DNA of 34,073 nucleotides, taken from Entrophospora sp. SA101. Taxonomy: Eukaryota > Glomeromycota > Glomeromycetes > Entrophosporales > Entrophosporaceae. The position numbers were made by a program, and so were the translations under genes. This document shows positions 10,805 through 18,812 of this stretch, piece by piece; the stretch's first letter is position 1, and each line of letters begins with the position of its first letter. The DNA lies in contig CAUDNR010000270.1 in the NCBI GenBank assembly GCA_958430865.1, positions 1 to 34,073 of the forward strand, written 5' to 3'. The notes under the pieces were generated by a model. It did not search any database. It saw only the letters and a program-made list of their open reading frames with translations, and was not told the DNA's origin.

Positions 10805-10812
10805 ATAAAATT

Positions 10813-11390
10813 TCAGCGTAATTAAATAAACCCTATAGTTATTTTGTGAAATGAAGAAATTATAGGTTATAAAACCCTACACATTTTTTTTTTCTAGGAG
10901 TAAAAACCATTTAATTAATATTCGTAAAAAACAGGAAATTTTTGATTTGCTACACGATTCAAATTAAATAATAATAATATAAATATTTTCCAATTAAGGA
11001 AAATCCTATATATAGGGCTGGTCCTGTGGCTAAATATCCTAATTTGAAAGTATCGATTTTGTGGCTTCTATGATCTGCGCGAACCCTTGCTAAATTCATG
11101 TGCGTGATGAATAATGTTTTAACAAAATCATGCCATCATCATTATCAATGATTCTTTATTTAACAAAATTGTGAGGAAGTCATGAGTGAAAAATTCTTAA
11201 TAGGAGATGAAAAAGGAGATCTAAAATGATACTGTCTAAGAAATAAAAGTAAAATTGCATTATCCTTACAATAAAACGAATGCTTCAAAATTTAATATTA
11301 TTATACTTAATCTTCATAAGAATGACTCTTGAAATGACGAAACCGTCTTGTACAGAATATACAGAACTTCATGTATATTTTCCCTTTATA
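10813..11390. other. Gene-free stretch with a short flanking repeat
   Basis: No gene is seen. About 50 bp at 11345-11396 (TTGTACAGAATATACAG...CCCTTTATAGAC) resembles 12732-12781 in direct orientation, so the neighbouring 1.3-kb element inserted into or next to an older local repeat. Confidence 0.4.
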
Positions 11391-11398
11391 GACAGAAT

Positions 11399-12702
11399 TA
11401 TACATGGGGATGGCAATTGTTTTGCCAAAAACGTAATACGTAATATGTAATTTCGAAGTTAATTACGCGCGACGAAGTTAATTACGCGCGACGAAATTAA
11501 TTACGCGTGACGAAATTATTCATTGTAGAAGTAATTAATTATAATTCATAAGTTTGATGTTTTATATTTAAAAAATAAATATGCTTTTTTACACTTTATA
11601 AAGCATTAAATAGAAGTACTAACATAAATTTTAAAATTTTTCAATTTTGTTAAACAATAAACAATATCTCGTCTTTGAAATAAAAATCAAAGATATTGTC
11701 TCCATGAGTAATTTCATAAGCAAAATAGGGCGCGTGTATGCAAAATTGCTTAAAATAAAACATGTTTTCTACAAACAGGCACTTTAAAAATACAAGTTGT
11801 TATTTTATTTATTTTATTATCCTAAAAATGATGTTCTTTAAATATAAGAAAATTACATATTGATATTGTGAGGACGGAAAGCGGCTAGCTCACAAGGAAG
11901 CAATAATATTGGTCAAACTTTCTGATAGGACATTTTATTTAATTCTTTTTATTTTTACTTAATTAATCCTAAAAAATCATTACAAAAATTAAGTCACTTT
12001 TGACTAAGCGAAAAAAATAACAGGTAATCAATTAATATTTCAGAGCCTTGCTAATAAGTAAGGCAGAAATATTTATTTATTATCATTAACTTAATTCACT
12101 TTAAAAATAATTCATAAATAATAACAAATAAGTAAATTCATTATTTCACTTATAAAAACACTTTCGTAGTTGGAAACTAAATAGTAGGGCTTAATTGTCC
12201 AGTTAGTTATCAGAGTGACATAGAACTCTGAGGTTTTGTTTATTTGCTTTGGTATAAATCAAAGGTTTTGACATTGGTTAACCAGTGTAGTATTAACAAT
12301 GGGTTGTATAGAAAACCTTCAGTTTCTTTAATGTCAACTGCATTTATTCTGTATTATGATATTTCGTCGTTATTCGTAATTAATTCCATCGAACATAGTT
12401 TTGTCAACTGTAATTAATTTCGTCACTCATAATTAGTCGCTTGTAATAGTAATTAATTTTGTAATCGCGTTTTTAAAGAGGGAAATAGTAATTAATTGTG
12501 ATAATTACGAATTACATATTTATGGTAATTAGGTAATTTACCATCCCATGTATAGTGGAATAACATTGAAAATGATATTTCCCATAATTAATTTGCTCAT
12601 AAATTTTAATTCCGTGCTTACGTTTTTAAAGATGGAAAGTGATAATTATTTACAATATTTATAAATTACATATTTATGGTAATTAGATAATTACCATGTA
12701 TA
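11399..12702. mobile_element. 1.3-kb non-autonomous element, 8-bp TSD GACAGAAT, inverted subterminal arrays
   Basis: The element begins TATACATGGGGATGG, and its right end read inward is TATACATGGTAATTATC. GACAGAAT flanks both sides (11391-11398 and 12703-12710). Near the left end GCGCGACGAAGTTAATTAC-type units are repeated in tandem (11456-11517). The same GACGAAATTAATTAC motif appears in opposite orientation at 12360-12460. The right terminus is present twice: a first copy ends near 12554 with TATACATGGGATGG, and the second is the true boundary. No transposase frame is present. The central part (about 11985-12310) is similar to 27225-27525. Confidence 0.65.
11985..12310 (-). repeat. Older relative of the SINE-like repeat at 27.2 kb
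   Basis: Shared blocks include GGTTAACCAGTGTAGTATTAAC, which differs at only a few positions from the 27480 region, TTTAATTGTCC, CAGAGTG, and CACTTTTGACTAAGCGAAAAA near the left end. The B-box-like motif seen at 27.4 kb is degraded here. The repeat lies inside the 1.3-kb TIR element. Confidence 0.5.
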
Positions 12703-12710
12703 GACAGAAT

Positions 12711-13050
12711 ACTTATAGATGGAATATACAGGACCATCTTATACAAATACACAAAACCCTCCTTATATTTTTCTTTATAGATGAAAAAGAGGCATCAGGA
12801 TAGTAATAGTTGTTAAATAAATTTGCAAAATAAATTAATTGAACAAATTGAATATAAAAAGCCTGCAATTAATCGATGAATGTTGCCCAAAAGTCAACCA
12901 AATCTCAGCCATAATTGAACAAAGGTTACCTAAAACATTATTATGAGTTAATAATTACACATGGTTAACAAAATCATAGAAGCCACCAATTAGAATTTCC
13001 AAATTAGGAAGTTCCTGTAATGATTTAGTCACAGGACCGGTCCCAACTAG
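12711..13050. other. Intergenic upstream region of the secreted-protein gene
   Basis: No gene is present. About 12830-12905 (AAATAAATTAATT...TGCAATTAATC) resembles 27905-27980, which lies upstream of the intact F-box gene. Both may come from the same repeat family or a copied upstream region. Confidence 0.4.
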
Positions 13051-13059
13051 TATATAAAG
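13051..13059 (+). promoter_or_regulatory. TATA box candidate for the 139-aa secreted protein
   Basis: TATATAAAG lies 160 bp upstream of the ATG at 13219, after a relatively GC-rich patch (CACAGGACCGGTCCC, itself part-palindromic). The spacing allows a transcript leader of about 130 bp. Confidence 0.45.
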
Positions 13060-13218
13060 ACAATAAATTTTCCTTTTACTCGGGTCAAGTTATTTGCTTT
13101 AACAAAATAACAAATAACCTTCAAGATTAAAAAAATATCAACCTCTGTAGAGAGATCTTTTGTAAAATCACGAAAATTAAACCAAATTTTATAAATTTTT
13201 CATAACAACACAATCACA

Positions 13219-13638
13219 ATGAAAACAACATCTTTATTGGCCACTTTTGTGTTGTCCGTTTTTATTACTATCGCTTCTTCATCTGAGATACTTATAGAAG
13301 GTGAAATTGAAGTTGAGTATTGGTGGTCTTTACCTGCTCAAGCTGAACAAGAAGTTTCAGGAACAGCATACTTCCTCCAGGCTACACCAACAATTTGTAG
13401 GAGCATTATGCATTTTGATAGAGGGTTTATCTCAAAAGACCCTGACGATTATGAATTCACTATTGATTATTTTGATGTGAGCGAATATTTAAGAAGTGAA
13501 ATCCTAATTAACACACCTGGAACTTCTCCGTTTTTGCTCGATTTTACAGAGTTTTTTTGTCAACAAATCGTTGACAAAAGGTTTATTATTAAATATCGTG
13601 GAATTACAATTGGTGATAATATAATTAGGAGACTGTAA
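13219..13638 (+). CDS. 139-aa predicted secreted protein of unknown family
   Basis: A single-exon frame begins with ATG in a good context (CACAATGAAAAC). Residues 1-22 form a classical signal peptide: MKTT, a hydrophobic core (LLATFVLSVFITIA), then SSSE as a likely cleavage area. The mature part of about 117 residues starts with an acidic stretch (EGEIEVEYWW) and has only two cysteines (TICRS and FFCQQ), which could pair. No later membrane segment or anchor is seen. The stop is followed by AATAAA-like signals. The protein is therefore likely secreted. In a plant-associated fungus an effector-like role is possible, but that is inference from size and signal peptide only. I do not recognise a domain. 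It stands alone, 150 bp from a transposon on its downstream side. Confidence 0.8.
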   Translation: MKTTSLLATFVLSVFITIASSSEILIEGEIEVEYWWSLPAQAEQEVSGTAYFLQATPTICRSIMHFDRGFISKDPDDYEFTIDYFDVSEYLRSEILINTPGTSPFLLDFTEFFCQQIVDKRFIIKYRGITIGDNIIRRL

Positions 13639-13703
13639 TAAAATAATATGTTAAAATAATAAATAGAGCTTTAGATTTTTTTCTTTTTTTTAAAAAATGC
13701 ATA

Positions 13704-14098
13704 CCGTATTCTCTGGAACATAAACACCACTCAAATATAAGCACCAGTATGAATTTGCAATGAAAAAACAAAAAAAAAACAAAAAAAAATAGAAAACAAA
13801 TATAAGCACCACATATATTTCGAATTATTTTTTAATTTGATTTTATTTTTATATAATAAATAAAAAATAAGATTTTTTTTATTTTGGCTATTCTTTTCCA
13901 GAATCATCAGACTCCACCTCTTCTAATTCATCTAATTCAACAGTTGAATCATAATTTCATCCCCATCATTTTGCCTAATAATAGGAAATATAAATGTAAC
14001 ACATTATCTGAAATAAAATGTTTTGAATATAAGCACACCCACAATTTTGTTGACCAAAACACGTCAAAATGATGGTGCTTATATTCCAAAGAATACGG
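13704..14098 (-). mobile_element. Pogo-like non-autonomous element, 395 bp, with transposase tail
   Basis: The left end is TA|CCGTATTCTCTGGAAC, and the right end read inward is TA|CCGTATTCTTTGGAAT. About 24 of the first 27 TIR bases match. The TAs at 13702-13703 and 14099-14100 form the target duplication. ATAAGCACC recurs near both ends as a subterminal motif. On the minus strand a short acidic frame ends VELDELEEVESDDSGKE at a stop at 13888-13890. It resembles the acidic C-terminal tail of pogo-type transposases, so the element is probably an internal-deletion derivative. Confidence 0.7.
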
Positions 14099-14121
14099 TA
14101 TTCATATTAATGTTTGTGCAA

Positions 14122-14286
14122 TTAAAATACATGCCATTTCATATCCTTGTCCATTCGTCCATCCACTTCTATTTTATTACTTTTTATTGTTGTCATTAGT
14201 CTGAGATATAATGCGGCATCGAACTTGGAAGGGGTAGTAGCAGGTGTAACTACTAATAAGAGCACAATGTTGAATAAAAAGCTCAT
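14122..14286 (-). CDS. Possible 54-aa small secreted peptide
   Basis: From the ATG at 14286 the frame reads MSFLFNIVLLLVV (hydrophobic, signal-peptide-like), then a polar tail including FDAALYLRLMTTIKSNK and ending at 14122. The residue mix of the tail is protein-like, but there is no homologue I recognise and no clear promoter. It abuts the pogo-like element. It may be a relic or a chance frame. Confidence 0.22.
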   Translation of the reverse strand: MSFLFNIVLLLVVTPATTPSKFDAALYLRLMTTIKSNKIEVDGRMDKDMKWHVF

Positions 14287-14349
14287 AAAAATAATAAACA
14301 CAATGTTATCCAATTAATCCGCTTTAAAAAAATGATTGTTGAAAAATGA

Positions 14350-14684
14350 TTTTACACACAATTTTGGTTCATATAATAACAAGCTTACAAATGAGGACGC
14401 AATGCAAGCTTTTGCTACGCGAGAACAAAAATTCAATTATTTTAAGTTGGGTTTGGATTTCATCTTCTTTGTCGCAAAAAGCAAAAAAATGACATCACTC
14501 AGCCAAGACAATAGTCTATTTTATTAAATTCAAAACATATAAATAGGACAGCCATCACCTCATTTTTTTTTTGTAAAACTTGAATATTTTCACGAAACAA
14601 AATTGAATCTTAATCTTAATTATCATCCTCGATTTCATTGTTGTTGCTTTCTACTTGTTTCTATAATAATAATGCTTTCTCATA
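14350..14684 (+). repeat. Left arm of a ~330-bp inverted repeat
   Basis: This stretch matches the reverse complement of 17512-17875, with shared blocks such as GAACAAAAATTCA, CATCTTCTTTGTCG, ACATATAAATAGGACAGC, TTGAATCTTAATCTT and ATAATAATGCTTTCTCAT. A 24-bp gap and a homopolymer difference separate the arms. TATAAATA inside both arms could be a copied promoter. Confidence 0.7.
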
Positions 14685-14951
14685 ATTGATTGGGTATACT
14701 GTAAGTATCACAAACATAGTAATAGGGGAAATCAAATAATAGTAAGGGTTTTGTATCACATAAATATGTTGATCAAATATTTTTTTTGCTTTTAACGATC
14801 GGGAAACTTAAACGTTTATAACTTTGGAAGCAAAATAGCTACAAAGAAAATTGAAAATGATTTTGATTAATAAGAATCTTTTCTAACGTAGCAACGCTAT
14901 TTTTTTTTGTTTAATATGATTTTTTTCAAATTTATATGTATGTATTGACAG

Positions 14952-14990
14952 TAGAGATGTTAATCGATTAATTTTTCGTAATCGATAATC
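14952..14990 (+). mobile_element. hAT terminal end (TAGAGATGTTAATCGATTA)
   Basis: TAGAGATG is a common hAT terminus and fits YARNG. AATCGAT motifs repeat just inside (14959-14995). The transposase relic that follows is read toward this end, so this would be its 3' terminus. The opposite end was not found. Confidence 0.5.
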
Positions 14991-15172
14991 GATTTTTGCA
15001 TTGCAAATAGTAGTAGTAGTATTAGTAGCTTTATTTGATTTATGCTTATGAGTTATCAACTTTTACATATTACAGTATTAATAAAATGAAATAATATAGG
15101 TCACATGTCCAAAACATGATTGGATGTCACATCAGTAAATTCCGTTTTATTTACAACATAAATTTTAAAATT

Positions 15173-16390
15173 TTATTTTTTATTATTCTTTGACGGGTAA
15201 AAATTATCAACAAATTTTTTGTTCCGTTTCAAAAAAAGAATATGGTCAACAGATTGTGAGCCAAGTCTATTTCGTAACAAAGTAATTTGTTGTCCTGCAT
15301 CAAGGAAAAGCCTTTCCGAAGGAACTGATGAAGAAGGAAATGCCAAATATTTTTTGGCTAAAATAGCAAGTATTGTGAATTTTTTTTCATTATCACACCA
15401 CCATTTTGATGGCTCATTTTCTTCAACAGGAAGCACTTGGGGTATATTTTTATATGATTCAAATTCATCTCTGTTTAGTTCGGCTATTTCTCTAGTTGAT
15501 ACTGAAAAAAAGGAGGCCATTGCAGAATTTTTATTAATTGCTTGTACAGGCTGTGTAAAATTGGGTGATGATGTGGTAGAATATTTTATTTCTTCATATA
15601 TGATTTTAAATTCTATTAGAGGCATGTATTAATAATAAATTAAAAGTAAATACAACAAAGAAATTTTAAATTTATAAATTTATAGAAAACTCGCTCTTTG
15701 ATAACTACTCAAATTTTTGAATCTTAAATCAAAAAATGATGCAAAAACAAGAGCATTGTTAGGTGAAGGCCACCTCATTTCTGAATCCTCTAATATAATT
15801 TTTCCAATTTTTACTGCTTCAGGATTCTGAATCATATTTAAAATTTCATGTGACTTTTTGATTAATTCGTATATTGTAGGATACACCAAATCCGCAGAGC
15901 AATAATTAGATGTGCACACTAATTTTGTTACTACTTCATAAGGATATAAAATTCTAACCAATTGTGAGATTAATTCCCACTCATCTGCATCCAGATATAA
16001 TTCTGATAAATGTGCACCTCTTCGCCTTACATTGGCATAATTTGATTCATTTGATAATGTTGTCATGAGTGTTTGAATTGCATTTTTTAAATAAATTAAA
16101 CGTTCAAAGCAATACAAAGTGCTATTCCACCTTGTATTATTTGCTTGGATGACATCAAAGAATTGAACATGTGGTTCTTCAGGATCTAAAAAAATTAATG
16201 AATTTCCATCTGATGTTTTGATTTCTAACATTGAATTATTAGAAGCAGAAACAGATTTTTGTTTATTTTTTTTTTGTCTAACACCACTTATTTGTAGTTG
16301 TCCTATTTGTAATCGATGTTGTTGTTTTAAAAATAATTGTGCATCTTGAAGTTGTTGTTTTTTTTTATCCTCACTAGTGTTGATTGCCAA
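15173..16390 (-). pseudogene. hAT-family transposase, 5'-truncated and broken
   Basis: The minus-strand frame at 15680-16390 has NNTRWNSTLYCFERL (the conserved RWNST region before the catalytic core), YYPYEVVTKL-like helices (here ILYPYEVVTKL) and ALVFASFFDLRFK (the usual ASFLDPRFK motif). After a break of about 55 bp with stops, 15173-15625 continues with KYLAFPSSSVPSERLFLDAG and LLRNRLGSQSVDHILFLKRN, the hAT C-terminal dimerisation domain. The BED zinc finger and the N-terminal half are absent, and no ATG opens the upstream frame. It is a dead transposase remnant. The plus-strand frame at 15219-15632 is only its mirror. Confidence 0.85.
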
Positions 16391-16578
16391 AACTATTTTG
16401 AAGAGGCGAAAATCAAAATTAAAATTAAAAGTTATATGTCAAAACTAAATCAAAAGTCAATAGTCAAAAATCAAAACTAGTTTCGACTTATGGCGTAACC
16501 TTTTAACTTTCGCACAGTTGCGAAACTCTCTAATTTTAGAAACCAACACTAACATATACCTAATTATTATCATTAACT

Positions 16579-16612
16579 ATGTTTTTGATGAGTGTACACT
16601 CATCAAAAACAT
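16579..16612. repeat. 34-bp perfect palindrome
   Basis: The half-site ATGTTTTTGATGAGTGT is followed directly by its exact reverse complement, with the centre between 16595 and 16596 and no spacer. It lies between the hAT transposase relic and a MITE. It could be a protein-binding site, or two transposon ends joined head to head. Confidence 0.8.
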
Positions 16613-16778
16613 CAAGGATTATCGGATAAGAAAACCAAAATTACAAATTTTTTTTTTAATTGGCCGGAAATTACTTAACAACTAGCTTTTAAACTAATTG
16701 TTGTGAAAATTGATAATAGAACATGTTTTTGCATTGGTTTTTAATGAAAAGTTCAACGATTGTAAGTTGTCAACCAAC

Positions 16779-16980
16779 TAAGGTTGTGGGCGAAACTCCT
16801 CCAGAAATCAATCAATAGAGTTTCGGTAGGTTACACGTTAATTGTTTATTAGAGTTACGGCAGAGTTTCGCATTTGGAGGTTTTGTCAATAGTCAGGGTT
16901 TTGACAAGGTATATACAAATTGTTCATTAGAGTTCGATAGAGTTTCAACAGTCACTAAGAGGTTTCGACAAGAAACCTTA
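16779..16980. mobile_element. hAT-type MITE, 202 bp, inverted copy of the 3489 element
   Basis: The ends are TAAGGTTGTGGGCGAAAC and, inward from the right, TAAGGTTTCTTGTCGAAAC. The interior GAGTTTCGGTAGGTTACACG and repeated AGAGTTTC units are the reverse complement of the 3489-3690 copy. The length is the same, 202 bp. Flanks CAACCAAC and AACCCACC agree at 5 of 8 positions, so any target duplication has decayed. Confidence 0.75.
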
Positions 16981-16991
16981 AACCCACCTAT

Positions 16992-17190
16992 ATCTGAATA
17001 ATTGATAAAACATTCATTTATTTTGTAAACAACTTCACAGATCTTGCCTTTAACACTCATTTCAATCATTCCTATACAAAATATTGAATAATTGATAAAA
17101 CGTTTATTTGCAAATCTTAATTTGCAAACTTCTTGACATTGTATTTAACACTTATTTTGTTTGCACCTATACAACTATTGAATAATTATT
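16992..17190. repeat. ~90-bp tandem duplication, two copies plus a start
   Basis: TGAATAATTGATAAAAC starts near 16994 and again near 17083. Both are followed by CTT...CA, TTTAACACT, ATTT and CCTATACAA at like spacing. A third start (TTGAATAATTATTTAAT) follows at about 17176. Confidence 0.65.
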
Positions 17191-17342
17191 TAATTAATAG
17201 AATTTGTCCAATAAAATGTTGTAAACTGTATATATCCCATGCACAACATGAAATATATGGCTCATTTCCATTACTGCACTCGTCTCGGGGTAAGACATGC
17301 AATGGTGAACCCATGTGACTCACTTAAATGTGTTACTAAAGT

Positions 17343-17373
17343 CCAGCAAGTAAGAGAATGGAACTCTTGCTGG
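17343..17373. other. Short hairpin in a less AT-rich patch
   Basis: CCAGCAAG (17343-17350) pairs with CTTGCTGG (17366-17373) across a 15-base loop. The surrounding 17270-17400 is less AT-rich than average. It may be an RNA structure or part of a relic coding frame. I see no tRNA features. Confidence 0.3.
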
Positions 17374-17511
17374 GTGTATTGGCCCTTTGCGACATGACCT
17401 CTCTCTTTTGTTAATTTTTATTGTTTATTTATTTGAAGGAAACAATTTAAAAAAAAGAGATAAAACTCGTTAATTGATTTGATTGATTACATTTGTAATA
17501 TATGATCCATG

Positions 17512-17875
17512 AGAAAGCATTATTATTATAGTAACAAGTAGCAAACAACAATGTATCATCATTTTTTGAGGTGATAATAAAGATTAAGATTCGATTTTGT
17601 TACATGAAAATACTCAAGTTTTTCAAAAAAAAAAGTGGGGACAGCTGTCTTATTTATATGTTTTGGATTTAATAAATAGACTACTGTCTTGGCTCGAGTG
17701 ATGTCATTTTTTTTGCTCTTTACGACAAAGAAGATGCAATCCCAAACCAACTTAAAATAAATGAATTTTTGTTCTAGCGTATCATGGTGTGCATGATTTG
17801 TAACACGAAAAGCAAAAGCTCGCATTGTGTTCTCAGTTGTTTGATAATAATTATAAAATAACTTTTGTTTTCTGC
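17512..17875 (-). repeat. Right arm of the ~330-bp inverted repeat
   Basis: Reverse-complement partner of 14350-14684. On the minus strand this copy keeps a 106-codon open frame (17559-17879) containing QKFIYFKLVWDCIFF and EKLEYFHVTKSNLNLYYHL. The other copy carries stops and a frame change, so coding status is doubtful. The pair brackets the hAT transposase relic, the palindrome and a MITE. Confidence 0.65.
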
Positions 17876-18120
17876 ACAAACTTGATGTTATTGGCTAACA
17901 CAAACCCACTCAAAGTAAATACGCGCAAAAAATTTTGAATTGATCTACAAATAATTTATTTTTTAAAAAAAATTTGTATCAAAACAACAAGAAATCTTTA
18001 TTGTACGGCAAAAGAACTAAAATGTATAAGTATTACTTAAAAGAGCATGCGGGTTCATAATCATATAGCCGTTTATATAAAATCCATTCTAACTTGTAAG
18101 TGAACGTGGATTTATTTAAA

Positions 18121-18383
18121 ATGTCCTTGCCTTGTTTGCAAAATTCTGATCTATTTTACTTTTATATTATAGATAGATAGTTTATACGGTCATTTGGATA
18201 GCGATGATATGCTATACAATGATTTACAGAGTATGAAATCATCGTCAAAACTTTTTATTTCAGATCAGAGTCTCATCTATTCAGGTTTCTAGAGCTGATG
18301 TTATTAGAATTACTAATTCACGAATTTATCCTGGGCTGAAATCTCAAATAAATTCTGTTAAACTCAACGGAATTGCTAAATAA
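18121..18383 (+). pseudogene. Coding relic with a GATA-unit frameshift
   Basis: From ATG 18121 the frame reads MSLPCLQNSDLFYFYII and stops at TAG within a GATAGATAG run. Shifting frame at that run gives SLYGHLDSDDMLYNDLQSMK and more. A further shift near 18285 gives VSRADVIRITNSRIYPGLKS, ending at TAA 18381-18383. Gain of one 4-bp GATA unit would explain the first break. Alternatively, TTATTTCAG at about 18264 could be an intron acceptor. Family not recognised. Confidence 0.4.
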
Positions 18384-18554
18384 AAACAATTGATCAAAGT
18401 AGTTTGCAACTTCTGATATGGAGGAGTTTATCATCATGCATTGGTGATTTTTAGCATATAGTCTCTAAATTTGTATTGTTTTGAACGATTCCAAAGCAAG
18501 ATAAGAAGAAAACATCTATTGCGGTAATTGCCTTTTAGGGAAAAGACTAAAGAC

Positions 18555-18685
18555 TCCTTATAAAGAAGAGCAAATCTGCAGAGATAATAATTATTGGAGT
18601 AGAGTTATTACGATCTTTAACAAATCTGGAATTTGCTGTGGCGGCTTTGCCAAGAATAGATTATTACAATGATATAAATAAATAA
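18555..18685 (+). pseudogene. Second coding relic, possibly the same gene
   Basis: A frame of about 43 codons ends at TAA 18683-18685 and includes KKSKSAEIIIIGVELL and SLTNLEFAVAALPRIDYYND, which is clearly protein-like. It lies 170 bp after the previous relic, so both may be remains, or unrecognised exons, of one gene. No family is recognised. Confidence 0.38.
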
Positions 18686-18812
18686 CCAGTTCGTCGACAA
18701 AAAAAATTTGATTTGGATTTTTAATTTTCTAGCACATTTCTATTTATTTCCATAATTTACGGAAAATTTTTTTCACAGATATATATATATCCTCCTTGTC
18801 ACAAATCACATT

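Noticed and set aside
11886..11930. A-box-like TAGCTCACAAGG and a GGTCAAAC motif as another tRNA-type promoter
   Set aside because: Spacing is too short for an A/B-box pair and no cloverleaf forms.
15219..15632. 137-codon plus-strand frame
   Set aside because: Exact mirror of the hAT dimerisation domain on the other strand, which carries the recognisable motifs.
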